Shown here: in pieces, positions 9,216 through 17,271 of the stretch
Position numbering within the stretch: the first letter of the stretch is position 1
Layout: every line of letters begins with the position of its first letter
Source of the DNA: Streptomyces fradiae ATCC 10745 = DSM 40063
GTDB taxonomy: Bacteria > Actinomycetota > Actinomycetes > Streptomycetales > Streptomycetaceae
DNA: 64,000 nucleotides
Assembly: GCF_008704425.1 (NCBI RefSeq)
Contig: NZ_CP023696.1
Span: forward strand, 4,442,501 to 4,506,500
Reading direction: 5' to 3'
Made by a program: the position numbers and the translations under genes
Notes under the pieces: model-generated
Told to the model about the DNA's origin: nothing
The model's database searches: none
The model's input: only the letters and a program-made list of their open reading frames with translations

Positions 9216-9884
9216 TCAATCATCAAGGCCGGAGTAGATCACTGCGATGCGGCCCTTGGGGAAGTCGAACGCCGTGGCCTCCCCGCTATAGAGGGCTACC
9301 AGCGAGTCGGGCCCTCTCCACCAGGTGTCCGCCAGGCCCATCACCTCGCGCACCGACGCATAGCCGTTCAGGTCGATGCCATCGACGTCATCGCCGACGA
9401 GCTTGGTGACCTGCCTTGCCCACATGGATGCGTGGTGAGCCAAAGCGAGCGACTCCACCCAGCCCTCGATGGTCGCGTGGAGGGGCGCCCATTCATCTCC
9501 CTGGATACCGAACTCACCAGACGGACTGATCATGAATGAGTAGGGGACTGCGGTCCGCTGCATTCCAGCTTCGAACCACCACCCTGCGGAGTCTGCTTCG
9601 GGCGAGTCCGGATCGAGGTACTTGGGGCCTCCGTCGTACTGCGGTGCGGGTGGCAAGAGCAGACCGCCCCATCGCTCTTGGAAGGCCGCCATGCGATCGA
9701 TCACCGCTGCTGGGATGTCCCGCTCAAGCCACCACTGCCTGTGCCCCTCGACGGGGCGAACGTCGACCTTGATGCCATGCGCGACGACAAAGGACCGCGC
9801 TCGTCGGGTCAGGCCGTCGGGCACATCGTTGATGAGGTAAAGATTCACCCGAGGGACGCTACCCAGTAGCCATGGGGGGAGCAT
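9216..9884 (-). CDS. SUKH-like protein, putative immunity
   Basis: 222 aa. Residues near 65-80 (AAFQERWGGLLLPPAP) recall the start of SUKH domains, and the later FMISPSGEFGI, then IEGWVESLALAHHA, fits the strand-turn and C-terminal helix of the fold. The ATG at 9884 has GGAGG 12 nt upstream; a GTG at 9848 (VNLYLINDVPDG) is an equally reasonable start. No signal peptide or membrane segment is evident. With the 8565-9098 gene it forms a pair of immunity-like proteins without a toxin. The function is inferred, not shown. Confidence 0.5.
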   Translation of the reverse strand: MLPPWLLGSVPRVNLYLINDVPDGLTRRARSFVVAHGIKVDVRPVEGHRQWWLERDIPAAVIDRMAAFQERWGGLLLPPAPQYDGGPKYLDPDSPEADSAGWWFEAGMQRTAVPYSFMISPSGEFGIQGDEWAPLHATIEGWVESLALAHHASMWARQVTKLVGDDVDGIDLNGYASVREVMGLADTWWRGPDSLVALYSGEATAFDFPKGRIAVIYSGLDD

Positions 9885-10140
9885 GTCCGGGTCCAACCTC
9901 CGTACCCAGAAGCGGCTCTCCCCCCGTCCAGGGCCCTATTCCGCACGGCTGAGCATCCGAAGCCGCCGATAGCGCCAGCGGACAAGCCCCCGCGCTCCTC
10001 CGCGGTCGCCCCACCGTCACCTGCCCGGCCGGGCACTGACACCAGCTGATCTTCCGGTATCCGCACGCACCGCAACATCGCAGTGCAATAGTTCTGCGAT
10101 CTGATCAACACACCCGAACCCGTCACACTTCGGAGCCATC
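9885..10140. other. Intergenic region before the lipoprotein gene
   Basis: No coding signal. It contains a 14-bp palindrome (TGCCCGGCCGGGCA, 10022-10035) and the inverted repeat listed separately. Confidence 0.4.
10077..10100. promoter_or_regulatory. Inverted repeat, candidate operator
   Basis: ATCGCAG (10077-10083) and CTGCGAT (10094-10100) form perfect 7-bp arms around a 10-nt spacer, 40 bp before the lipoprotein start. This is a good size for a repressor site, but the regulator is unknown. Confidence 0.35.
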
Positions 10141-10680
10141 ATGCGTAAGCCCGCCCTGTCCGCTGCGGCCCTCGTCATCGCCTTCGCGGCCATGACGGCA
10201 TGCGGGTCGGGGAACGATCAGAAGAACGACCGGCCGAAGAACACCACCACTGCAACCGCTGGCGTCCCGACCAAGCCGGCGGCGAAGGAGCTCACCGCCA
10301 GCGACGCCTTCAAGGCCCTTTCCGGCAAGGTCGCGTCCGCCAAGCTCTCGGGTGTTGTTACCGAGGACGACGACCCGAACCATCTCCTCGGCCGCCCTAA
10401 CCAGTACACCAGCAAGGTCACGTTCACGGACTCCCGCATCAAGGTCGACGACGTCGCCGGCGCGGAGCCCGGCAGCGTCGGGCTCGGCGGAGCGATCGAG
10501 GTCTTCGCGACCGCAGCCGACTCCCAGGCCCGCGCTGACTACATCCAGAACGTCACCAAGGGCATGCCCATGCTCGCCGAGTACGACTTTGTCAGCGGCA
10601 CCGTACTCATCCGCGTCAGCCACTACCTCACCCCGACCCAGGCCGCCGACTACAAGGCCGCTGCCGCCGCCCTCGGGTAG
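10141..10680 (+). CDS. Putative secreted lipoprotein
   Basis: 179 aa. MRKPALSAAALVIAFAAMTAC is a signal peptide with an MTAC lipobox (Cys21). A Thr/Pro/Lys linker follows, then a soluble domain (FKALSGKVASAKLSGVVTED onward, ending YLTPTQAADYKAAAAALG) that resembles Streptomyces lipoproteins of unknown function. It is probably anchored to the outer face of the membrane. The ATG has GGAG 6 nt upstream. It stands alone, between the SUKH-like genes and a convergent hypothetical. Confidence 0.8.
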   Translation: MRKPALSAAALVIAFAAMTACGSGNDQKNDRPKNTTTATAGVPTKPAAKELTASDAFKALSGKVASAKLSGVVTEDDDPNHLLGRPNQYTSKVTFTDSRIKVDDVAGAEPGSVGLGGAIEVFATAADSQARADYIQNVTKGMPMLAEYDFVSGTVLIRVSHYLTPTQAADYKAAAAALG

Positions 10681-10911
10681 GCGCCACCATGCCGGCGGAC
10701 CTGCCAATCGCTCCCCTCTGGGCGGCACTGCAGGGAGCCCGAACGGCTCGTCGACACGACGAAGGCCGGACCCGACGAGGCAATGACCTACGAAGCCGCT
10801 GTCAGCTTCGATAGCTGATCACGGAAGCAGATACGCCGGGGCACGCTGGCATGGTGCTCCAGCCCAGCTACGCCCCTGACTCCTCGGGCGGGGTGCTGCC
10901 GCACACTCCTG

Positions 10912-11241
10912 TCAGGAGCGGCGCTGACCATCCACGTGCCGGGCGAGCGCGTGTATCGCGAGCTTCGCCTGGAAGAGCTCCCGGCGCTGCTCATGCGTCA
11001 GGTGCGCAGGAATAAGGTCAACCTGGTCCCAAGCTGCGCTTCTCAGCTGGCGAGCCAAGCCGAGCTGCCGGTGCCTCAGAGCAACCTTCAGGCCGAGGAG
11101 GCTTGCATCCAACTGCTTGAGGGCGGCCCGTTGTTTCTTCGGCAACTTCTTCCGTGGCGTCGGCTGTGCCGCAGATCGCCGCTCTTCCCAGGCCGGGCCC
11201 CCTGTGAGCAGATGTACTCGAGGTCGACCCCTGTGCGTCAT
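10912..11241 (-). CDS. Hypothetical basic protein
   Basis: 109 aa from an ATG at 11241 preceded by gaggaga at good spacing, the strongest reason to believe it. The sequence is basic and helical (PRKKLPKKQRAALKQLDASL, then LTHEQRRELFQAKLAIHALA), with no family I recognise. A + strand frame overlaps but has no ribosome-binding site. It lies 57 bp after the HAD gene on the same strand and may be the last gene of that operon. Confidence 0.5.
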   Translation of the reverse strand: MTHRGRPRVHLLTGGPAWEERRSAAQPTPRKKLPKKQRAALKQLDASLLGLKVALRHRQLGLARQLRSAAWDQVDLIPAHLTHEQRRELFQAKLAIHALARHVDGQRRS

Positions 11242-11298
11242 GAACTCTCCTCGCGGGCCATGCGGCATGTCCGAGGCCAGTGTCCCCCGTACCAGTCG

Positions 11299-11844
11299 TC
11301 AGGTGGCGCGGGCTGCGGGTAACTGCGAGACCCACGTCGTGAGCTCGGTCAGGTGCCCGGGCCACAGCCCGTGGTTTGGGTCGGGCTGAACGAGGAGAGT
11401 TGGCGCTCCCTTGGCAGTGCGCTCTGCGGCCCAGGCGTGGTCGAGGCCAGTGAAGTCGTCGTCGATCCAGACGGCGGGGGCGTCGCCCAGCCAGGCGTCG
11501 ACGTGGTCACGCTTCCACAGGTAGCCGTTGGGGTGGCTGGTGGTGATCTCCGGACGCGGGAGATCGACGTACGGCAGGGTTGGAAGGCCGAGGAGCGGGC
11601 CGATGAGGGTGGTGGCGTCCTGGCGCCAGCTGGTGCACCAGACCGGGGTGACCAGGCCGGTGCGGATGACGTCCATGAGCAGGCGGCCGTGGTCGGGGTT
11701 GAGCCAGACGGTGACCGGGTTGTCGGCGCTGCGGCCGGCGGGGACGACGTCGTGGCGGGCGTGCGTGGCCGGGGTCGAGCCGTGCCCGTCGGGGAAGGGT
11801 ATGAGGACGCCGTCGATGTCGAGAAGCAGGTAGGGCGGGCGCAT
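11299..11844 (-). CDS. HAD-like hydrolase
   Basis: 181 aa. LLLDIDGVL holds the HAD nucleophile pair Asp9/Asp11. VWCTSW gives the motif II Thr/Ser, WKRDH a possible motif III Lys, and WIDDDFTGLD the acidic motif IV. It looks like a complete small HAD phosphatase without a large cap. ggagg precedes the ATG. It follows the methyltransferase by 33 bp and is probably co-transcribed with the 12572 and 13559 genes. The substrate is unknown; it could remove a phosphate placed by the phosphotransferase-like neighbour. Confidence 0.8.
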   Translation of the reverse strand: MRPPYLLLDIDGVLIPFPDGHGSTPATHARHDVVPAGRSADNPVTVWLNPDHGRLLMDVIRTGLVTPVWCTSWRQDATTLIGPLLGLPTLPYVDLPRPEITTSHPNGYLWKRDHVDAWLGDAPAVWIDDDFTGLDHAWAAERTAKGAPTLLVQPDPNHGLWPGHLTELTTWVSQLPAARAT

Positions 11845-11877
11845 CGGTTCCTCCGGGGGGAAGCCGGACGGGGGCTG

Positions 11878-12570
11878 TCAGAGCTTGCGGGCGCGGATCA
11901 GCAGGGTGGTGGGCCAGTGGCCCATGCGAGGGTCGTGGAACTCCTGGGCCGAAGTGAGCCAGAAGCCCGCCTGGCTGAGGCGCTTCTCCCACCGGTCCGT
12001 GGAGAACTCCCAGCGGGCGATGGGGAGCCGGGTGCGGTCGGGAAGGGTGACGTAGTCGCGGCGAGGACGGTCGTCACCCGAAGGGCTTCGGCCGCCACGC
12101 TGCGGGTGCGGGACGGAGAAGGCGAGCACCCGGCCGGGCGTGAGGCGCTGGGCGATGGCCGGGAGCAGGAGCTCGGGGGCGACGAGGCCGACGGCGCCGA
12201 AGACGGAGTAGATCGCGTCGAACTGCTCGTCGGAGGCGTGCAGGTAGTGCAGTGCGTGGCCGGCGACGAAGGTGAGGTTGTTCAGCCGTCCGTAGTGGGA
12301 GCGGGCGCGGCGGACCTGGAGGCCGACCAGGTCGACGCCCGTGACGTGGGCGCCGTGGCGGGTAGCGAGGTGGGCGGCGTTGTGGCCGGGGCCGCAGCCG
12401 AGTTCCAGGAGTCGCTTGCCGCGCAGGTCGGGGCCGAGGGCGTCGGCTCCGGGACCTTGGCCGGGTCTCGTGGTCCATACCATCCGGGCGGGTACGGAGA
12501 GGGGTTCGGCGAGGCCGGCGGCGGTGCGCTGGAACGCGTGGACGTGCCAGGGGGATGCCTGGGCGAGCAC
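11878..12570 (-). CDS. Class I SAM-dependent methyltransferase
   Basis: 230 aa, GTG start. Motif I LLELGCGPGHNAAHL near residues 54-68, GVDLVGLQ (motif II acidic), and AIYSVFGAVGLV, then AFSVPHP, complete a Rossmann methyltransferase. The start lies 1 bp after the stop of the phosphotransferase-like gene, so translation is coupled. Substrate not predictable; close linkage to HAD and phosphotransferase-like genes suggests a shared small-molecule or nucleotide-like substrate. Confidence 0.85.
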   Translation of the reverse strand: MLAQASPWHVHAFQRTAAGLAEPLSVPARMVWTTRPGQGPGADALGPDLRGKRLLELGCGPGHNAAHLATRHGAHVTGVDLVGLQVRRARSHYGRLNNLTFVAGHALHYLHASDEQFDAIYSVFGAVGLVAPELLLPAIAQRLTPGRVLAFSVPHPQRGGRSPSGDDRPRRDYVTLPDRTRLPIARWEFSTDRWEKRLSQAGFWLTSAQEFHDPRMGHWPTTLLIRARKL

Positions 12571-12571
12571 G

Positions 12572-13483
12572 TCAGATCTCCAGGAGGTGGAGCACGTCGG
12601 TGAGGTGGCGGCGGACGGCCTTGAGGTAGGCGGGGTCGGTGGCCGGGTCGTTGATCCAGCGGATGGACTGCTCCATGAACCACTCGACGGCCCACATGCG
12701 GTGCCAGCCCAGGGCCCAGTTCTCGGCGGTGAGTCCGCCGCGCGGGGCGAGGGCGTCGGGGGTGCCGCCGGCGGTGACGTACTGCTCCAGGAAGACGCGC
12801 AGGCGCACGGGGTGCGGCGGATCGATGGTGCCGTGCCAGCTGGCGAGGTCGAGCAGGCCGGGGCCAGTGAAGGCGCGGGCGAAGTCGAGCAGCCGCCAGC
12901 CGCGCTCGCCGATGTGGAGGCTGGTGGGATGGAACTCGGAGTGCACCCAGCCGAACGGCTCCAGCGTCGCTCCGGCCGAGCGAGCCTCGGCGGCCTGGGC
13001 GATCCGGTCGAGCGCGTCCTCGACGTCGTCGGCGTCCTGCCACCGGTCGGCCTTGCGCAGCCGTTCGAGATGCTCCATCGCCCGGGCTGGCAGCGTCCGC
13101 AGCCGCTCCTGGTCGAGGACGGGCAAAGGCGAAGCCGTACGGGTGCCGTGCAGGACCACGGCCGCGGCGACGCCGTCGAGGTCGTCGGCCTCGCGGACGG
13201 ACGATCCGAGGTCTTCCATGAGCATGCCGAGCCAGCCGTCCAGGACGGCGGAAGCGTGGACCTGGGGGACGGGTACGCCGAGGGTGTGGGCCAGGCGGAG
13301 GGCCTGGTCCTCGCTGTCGAAGGGCTTCTTGGCGTACTTGAAGATGGCGGTGGCGCCGTCGGGGAAGGTCACGCGCTCGATGCCGGACATGGACCACACG
13401 CGTACCTCCTCCCGTACGGCGGTGGTCTGGCCAGCCACGGTGAGCAGGTTGTCGAGGAGTTCGGCGCTGGGGTTCGCGGTCAC
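12572..13483 (-). CDS. APH-family phosphotransferase-like protein
   Basis: 303 aa, GTG start. The kinase-like fold of aminoglycoside/choline phosphotransferases is visible: IFKYAKK (Lys49, ATP site) and MEDLGSS (hinge), then GWVHSEFHPTSLHIGERGW. In this last segment the usual HGD..N catalytic loop is His181-Ser-Glu183 with Ser188 in place of Asn, and LLDFARA holds Asp200. The catalytic Asp and metal-binding Asn are thus replaced, so activity is doubtful or altered. It is the second gene of the four-gene operon; its end is coupled to the methyltransferase start. Confidence 0.75.
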   Translation of the reverse strand: MTANPSAELLDNLLTVAGQTTAVREEVRVWSMSGIERVTFPDGATAIFKYAKKPFDSEDQALRLAHTLGVPVPQVHASAVLDGWLGMLMEDLGSSVREADDLDGVAAAVVLHGTRTASPLPVLDQERLRTLPARAMEHLERLRKADRWQDADDVEDALDRIAQAAEARSAGATLEPFGWVHSEFHPTSLHIGERGWRLLDFARAFTGPGLLDLASWHGTIDPPHPVRLRVFLEQYVTAGGTPDALAPRGGLTAENWALGWHRMWAVEWFMEQSIRWINDPATDPAYLKAVRRHLTDVLHLLEI

Positions 13484-13558
13484 GTGGGACTCCGGGGAGA
13501 TGGTGGCATCCGGGGCGGGCGAGAGATGCCGGCCCGCCCCGGAGCCTGATCGGGTGGG

Positions 13559-14308
13559 TTACACGGCGGGGTTCACGCGGTGGGCGTAGATCTGCTCGAT
13601 CCAGCCCGCCTTGAACGCGGCGAGGTCGTCGCGGAAGTTCGCCATCGAGGCACCGTAGGGCGCGACCACGCCGCCGGACTGGTCCGGCACGGACTGGCAG
13701 CCGTGCACGAGCCGGCCGCCGAGCGCGGCGTGGGCCTTGATGGACTCGATCCGGCGGTGCTCGTTGAACCAGCCGCCGTGGTAGACCTCGTCGAGCATCC
13801 CGCCCATCTCGTCGTCCAGGTCGAAGACGACGGACGTGGCGGCGGGGAAGAACCAGCACGGGCCGACGTTGGAGATGTGCCCGTCCAGTTCGACCTTGTT
13901 GAGCGCCATGAGCGTGGCAGCCTCGCGGAGCATCCGCAGGTGGTCGGCGGTGATCTGCGGCAGGCCGAGGCCGGCCAGGTGCTCGTCCCGGAAGAGGTAG
14001 GCGTACACCTTGTACGCGGTGGCCACGACGCGGGCGGCGTCGGAGGTGGACTCGCTGTGCTGCTTGATGAAGTCGAGCGCGAGCTGCTCGACCGCGCTCT
14101 CGGTGGTCTCGTCCACGTCCAGGAGCTGGGCCTTGACCAGCTCCCAGTCGGCGACGAGCCAGGTGTTGGACTCGAAGCGGAAGAAGTACTCGGCCGGGTC
14201 GATGGTGATGCGCCGGCCGTCGACCTGGATGCCGGGCAGGCGGCTCCAGCGCGCGTCGAACGCCTCGGGCAGCTCGACCGTGATGGCCGTGGTGTCGATG
14301 GTGGTCAC
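13559..14308 (-). CDS. Conserved hypothetical, first gene of operon
   Basis: 249 aa from a GTG at 14308 with ggag 5 nt upstream; further upstream codons look non-coding. The protein is acidic and mostly helical (TESAVEQLALDFIKQHSEST, then DHLRMLREAATLMALNKVEL, and CWFFPAATSVVFDLDDE), with no recognised catalytic motif. It may be an actinobacterial DUF; I cannot name it with certainty. It heads the HAD/methyltransferase/phosphotransferase operon, 75 bp upstream of the next gene, and is divergent from the XRE-TPR regulator. Confidence 0.7.
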   Translation of the reverse strand: MTTIDTTAITVELPEAFDARWSRLPGIQVDGRRITIDPAEYFFRFESNTWLVADWELVKAQLLDVDETTESAVEQLALDFIKQHSESTSDAARVVATAYKVYAYLFRDEHLAGLGLPQITADHLRMLREAATLMALNKVELDGHISNVGPCWFFPAATSVVFDLDDEMGGMLDEVYHGGWFNEHRRIESIKAHAALGGRLVHGCQSVPDQSGGVVAPYGASMANFRDDLAAFKAGWIEQIYAHRVNPAV

Positions 14309-14492
14309 CGTGTCTCCGTCTCTGATCGGCCGGGTTCGGGCACAGGAATGCCCGAGCCCGGTGTGGGCGTACGGAACTTCGGGGTGCCGCCCGGACCAAG
14401 GGGGAGCCTGGCTCACGGTCGCGCCGTTCCGGGCGGCTGCTGATAAGTGAACCGGTGGTCACGCTCAGTGGGTACGGTGGAAGGCAGTTGAA

Positions 14493-14510
14493 GCGGTATA
14501 CGCGGTTTAC
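14493..14510. promoter_or_regulatory. Tandem 9-bp repeat, candidate operator
   Basis: GCGGTATAC directly followed by GCGGTTTAC (one mismatch), 22 bp before the XRE-TPR start in the 223-bp divergent spacer (14309-14531). It is a likely binding site for that regulator. Confidence 0.35.
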
Positions 14511-14531
14511 AGCTCCAGGGCGGAGGCGATC

Positions 14532-15887
14532 GTGGCAGCGCAGCGAGACCCCAACTCCCGTCTGCGCGACGCCATCGCGGCGGTCGACTGCACCTACGAG
14601 GCCCTCGCCAGAGACGTACAGCGCATCGCCGCCGAGAACGGCGAGATCCTCCAGACCAACAAGTCGGCCATCTCGCACTGGGTGAACGGCACCCGCGCCC
14701 CGTCGGGCCGGGTAAACCAGTATCTGGCCGAGGCGCTGTCCCGCCGAGCGGGGCGCACGGTCACCCAGACCGAGATCGGCCTCCAGGCCAGCGATGACGA
14801 AGCGGCGGCGGAATCCGACCCTGTCCTCGCCGCCACCGACCTGGGCCGCGCCGACGTCGAGCGCCGCCGCTTCCTCGCCATCGCGGCCTTCACCACCGCC
14901 GGCGTCGCCATGCCGCTCGGGTACGACCACGAAGCCACCACCCGCATGCTCCGCGCCCGCACCGGCACGTCCCTCGTCGGCGCGGAGGACGTGGACGTCG
15001 TACGCCAGATCACCGCGGCCTTCAGCGCGGCCGACGAGCGCCTCGGCGGCGGGCACGGCCTGACCACCGTCACCGCGTACCTCGCCGACACCGCCGCCCC
15101 CATGCTGCGCGGACGCTTCCCCAGCGAAGCCTTACGCCGGGCCGCCTTCGGCGCCGTCGCCGAACTCGCCTACCTCGCAGGGTGGAAGCACCACGACCTC
15201 GGCCAGGAAGGCGCCGCCCAGCGTTACTACCAGGTCGGCTACAAGCTCGCCTGCGAAGCCGACCCCCACGGCCACGCCGCCTGGATGATGCGCGCCCTCG
15301 CCCACCAGGCCCTGAGCCTCAAGCAGCCCCACCACTGCGTGGACCTCGTCGAAGGCGCCCTGCGCACAGGTCTCGGCCACGTCGACGGTCAGACCGAGGC
15401 GCTCCTCCACATCACCCACGCCCGCGCCTACGCCGCCGTGAACGAGAATCCCCAGGCCGCGCGCGCCCTGCTCGCCGCCGAGGACGCCCTCCTCCGTGAC
15501 GACGGCCCCCAGCCCAGCTACTCCCGCGTGAGCGGCCCCGCCGCCGGCACCGTGGCCAGCCACACCGCCCGCACCCTGACCGACCTCGCCGACCACATCG
15601 GCACCGAGCAGCAGCACCGGGACGCCCTCACCCGCTGGGACCCGGAGAAGTACAAGCGCGTCCACGCCCTCACCCACGCCGACCTCGGCGATAGCCTCGC
15701 CGCCCAGGCCCGCGCAGACGAGGCCGTCGCCGCCTGGACGCAGGCCCTGGTCCTCATGGAGGGCATGACCTCCGTCCGCACGCGCAAGGCGATCACCTCG
15801 ATCCGCTCCACCCTCGCGGTCTACCAGCGTCGCAAAGTGCCCGGCGCCGCCGATCTCGCCCGCCGCGCCCGCGAGGCCCTCGCCTAA
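14532..15887 (+). CDS. XRE-type regulator with TPR-like domain
   Basis: 451 aa, GTG start with GGAGG upstream. The N-terminus (RLRDAIAAVDCTYEALARDV, then NKSAISHWVNGTRAPSGRV) is a divergent helix-turn-helix. VERRRFLAIAAFTTAGVAM follows, a short hydrophobic stretch common in this Streptomyces family. The C-terminal two thirds are TPR-like helices (AELAYLAGWKHHDLGQEGAA, then AWMMRALAHQALSLKQP). Such proteins usually regulate a neighbouring operon in response to a peptide or metabolite. Here it diverges from the four-gene enzyme operon and is nearly fused to the NUDIX gene, suggesting control of both. Confidence 0.85.
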   Translation: MAAQRDPNSRLRDAIAAVDCTYEALARDVQRIAAENGEILQTNKSAISHWVNGTRAPSGRVNQYLAEALSRRAGRTVTQTEIGLQASDDEAAAESDPVLAATDLGRADVERRRFLAIAAFTTAGVAMPLGYDHEATTRMLRARTGTSLVGAEDVDVVRQITAAFSAADERLGGGHGLTTVTAYLADTAAPMLRGRFPSEALRRAAFGAVAELAYLAGWKHHDLGQEGAAQRYYQVGYKLACEADPHGHAAWMMRALAHQALSLKQPHHCVDLVEGALRTGLGHVDGQTEALLHITHARAYAAVNENPQAARALLAAEDALLRDDGPQPSYSRVSGPAAGTVASHTARTLTDLADHIGTEQQHRDALTRWDPEKYKRVHALTHADLGDSLAAQARADEAVAAWTQALVLMEGMTSVRTRKAITSIRSTLAVYQRRKVPGAADLARRAREALA

Positions 15888-15921
15888 CATGCCCAACAAC
15901 CCGCCCGACGAAGGGAACACC

Positions 15922-16425
15922 GTGACCCAGCAGACCGGCGATCAGCCGAAGGCCCTCAAGCCGGCGCTCGAATCGATGACCCTGCTGGTCGCGGCCGTCA
16001 TCGTCCACGACAGAGCGACCAACCGCGTCGTCCTCCTCCAGCGCAGCGAGAACGCCAAGTTCGCCCAGGGCATGTGGGACCTCCCCGTCGGCAAGAGCGA
16101 ACCGGGTGAGCCCATCACCGAGACCGCCGTCCGCGAGCTCTATGAGGAGACCGGCCTCACGGTGAAGCCCTTGTCCCTCAAGGTCGCCCACATCATCCAC
16201 GGCGCCTGGGGCGTCGAAGCCCCCAACGGCTTCCTCACGGTCGTGTTCGCCGCCCACGAATGGACCGGCGAACCGGAGAACCGCGAACCCCGCAAGCACT
16301 CTCAGGTCCGCTGGGTCGACGCCAACGCCATCCCCGAAGCCTTCGTCGACACCACGGCCAGCGCCCTCCACCATTACCTGAATGACGGCTCGGAGGTCTC
16401 GCTGGACGGCTGGTCGGCAGCGTGA
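15922..16425 (+). CDS. NUDIX hydrolase
   Basis: 167 aa from the GTG at 15922, which has aaggga upstream; an in-frame ATG at 15889 lacks a ribosome-binding site. The NUDIX box is complete: GKSEPGE, seven residues, then RELYEETGL. It should hydrolyse a nucleoside diphosphate linked to another group. It lies 34 bp after the XRE-TPR gene and is probably in the same transcript. It could act on the product of the divergent enzyme cluster; that is inference. Confidence 0.9.
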   Translation: MTQQTGDQPKALKPALESMTLLVAAVIVHDRATNRVVLLQRSENAKFAQGMWDLPVGKSEPGEPITETAVRELYEETGLTVKPLSLKVAHIIHGAWGVEAPNGFLTVVFAAHEWTGEPENREPRKHSQVRWVDANAIPEAFVDTTASALHHYLNDGSEVSLDGWSAA

Positions 16426-16572
16426 GCATCACGCTGCTCCACCTCATACCCAAGGACCCGCACTTTTCGCCCTTCGGAGCCCGGCCCCTTCGGCGTTCGC
16501 ATCGGCCGAATCCCGGCGCAGTGCGCTGATAGATTGCTAGGCTCCACGCCAAGATCCATGGGGGAGGTTCGC

Positions 16573-17271
16573 TTGGGAGGCGCTCAGGCGCAATCGGCGG
16601 ACTATGAACGCGTACTTGACGCAGTAACCGCGCCGGTGACCGAGGCCTATTACGCGCAGCGGGTTCAGTCGGGCTTCAACGCACGGCTCAGGGCGCAAGC
16701 GGCACAGTCCACCATCACCCTGTTCGCCGGAGGCCTCTTTGCCGCCCTGACGTTCACGACCCTGGCGGATCGGGGCAAGCCGACCCAGGTCGCTGCGGTC
16801 ATCGCGGTCGCGCTGTGGCTGATCGCGGCTCTGCTCTACATGAGCGCGGTCGCGTTGCCCGTGGTGGACGCCCCGGGACCCGGTTTCGTCAAGACCCGTG
16901 AGGCACTGGTCAAGAGGGTCCTGGACAAGGCCAACCACGAAGCCCGGGAGATCGACAAACGTCAGGCGCGGGCCAACTGGGTCGCCGCGACGGCGGTTTT
17001 CATGAGCGTTGTCACGTTCGCCCTTGGGGTGCTGTTGGGGCCTGAGGAAGAGTCCGTCGCGGGGACCGTTGTCGTCGACCCGTCCTATCGGACGACACTG
17101 ATCGCTCTGTGTGGCTCGGGGCTCGACCGTATTTCGGGCAAGGTCGTCAAGGGGTCGCTGACCGCACAGTTCATCGAGGTGAAGCCCGAGAAGGGCACGT
17201 GTGAGGGACAGGGTGATTCCCTACGGATCCCCCGGTCTGCGGTCAAGGGAGTGAGGTTGGGCGATGGCTGA
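16573..17271 (+). CDS. Three-TM protein coupled to STAND NTPase
   Basis: 232 aa. The TTG at 16573 is chosen because GGGGAGG lies 5 nt upstream; an in-frame ATG at 16558 has no such site. Hydrophobic segments are STITLFAGGLFAALTFTTLA, VAAVIAVALWLIAALLYMSA and WVAATAVFMSVVTFALGVLL, separated by a charged helix rich in Lys/Arg/Glu. A polar C-terminal domain follows, with GSLTAQFIEV. Its stop overlaps the ATG of the next gene by 8 nt, so the two are translated together. It probably forms the membrane part of a conflict/defence module, perhaps as effector or anchor. I recognise no named family. Confidence 0.7.
   Translation: MGGAQAQSADYERVLDAVTAPVTEAYYAQRVQSGFNARLRAQAAQSTITLFAGGLFAALTFTTLADRGKPTQVAAVIAVALWLIAALLYMSAVALPVVDAPGPGFVKTREALVKRVLDKANHEAREIDKRQARANWVAATAVFMSVVTFALGVLLGPEEESVAGTVVVDPSYRTTLIALCGSGLDRISGKVVKGSLTAQFIEVKPEKGTCEGQGDSLRIPRSAVKGVRLGDG

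Noticed and set aside
10936..11322. Plus-strand frame opposite the basic hypothetical
   Set aside because: Lacks a ribosome-binding site, whereas the minus-strand frame has gaggaga at good spacing.
12282..15056. 924-codon open frame on the minus strand
   Set aside because: Antisense/out-of-frame to the methyltransferase, phosphotransferase and XRE-TPR genes; Arg/Pro/Ala-rich shadow without domains.
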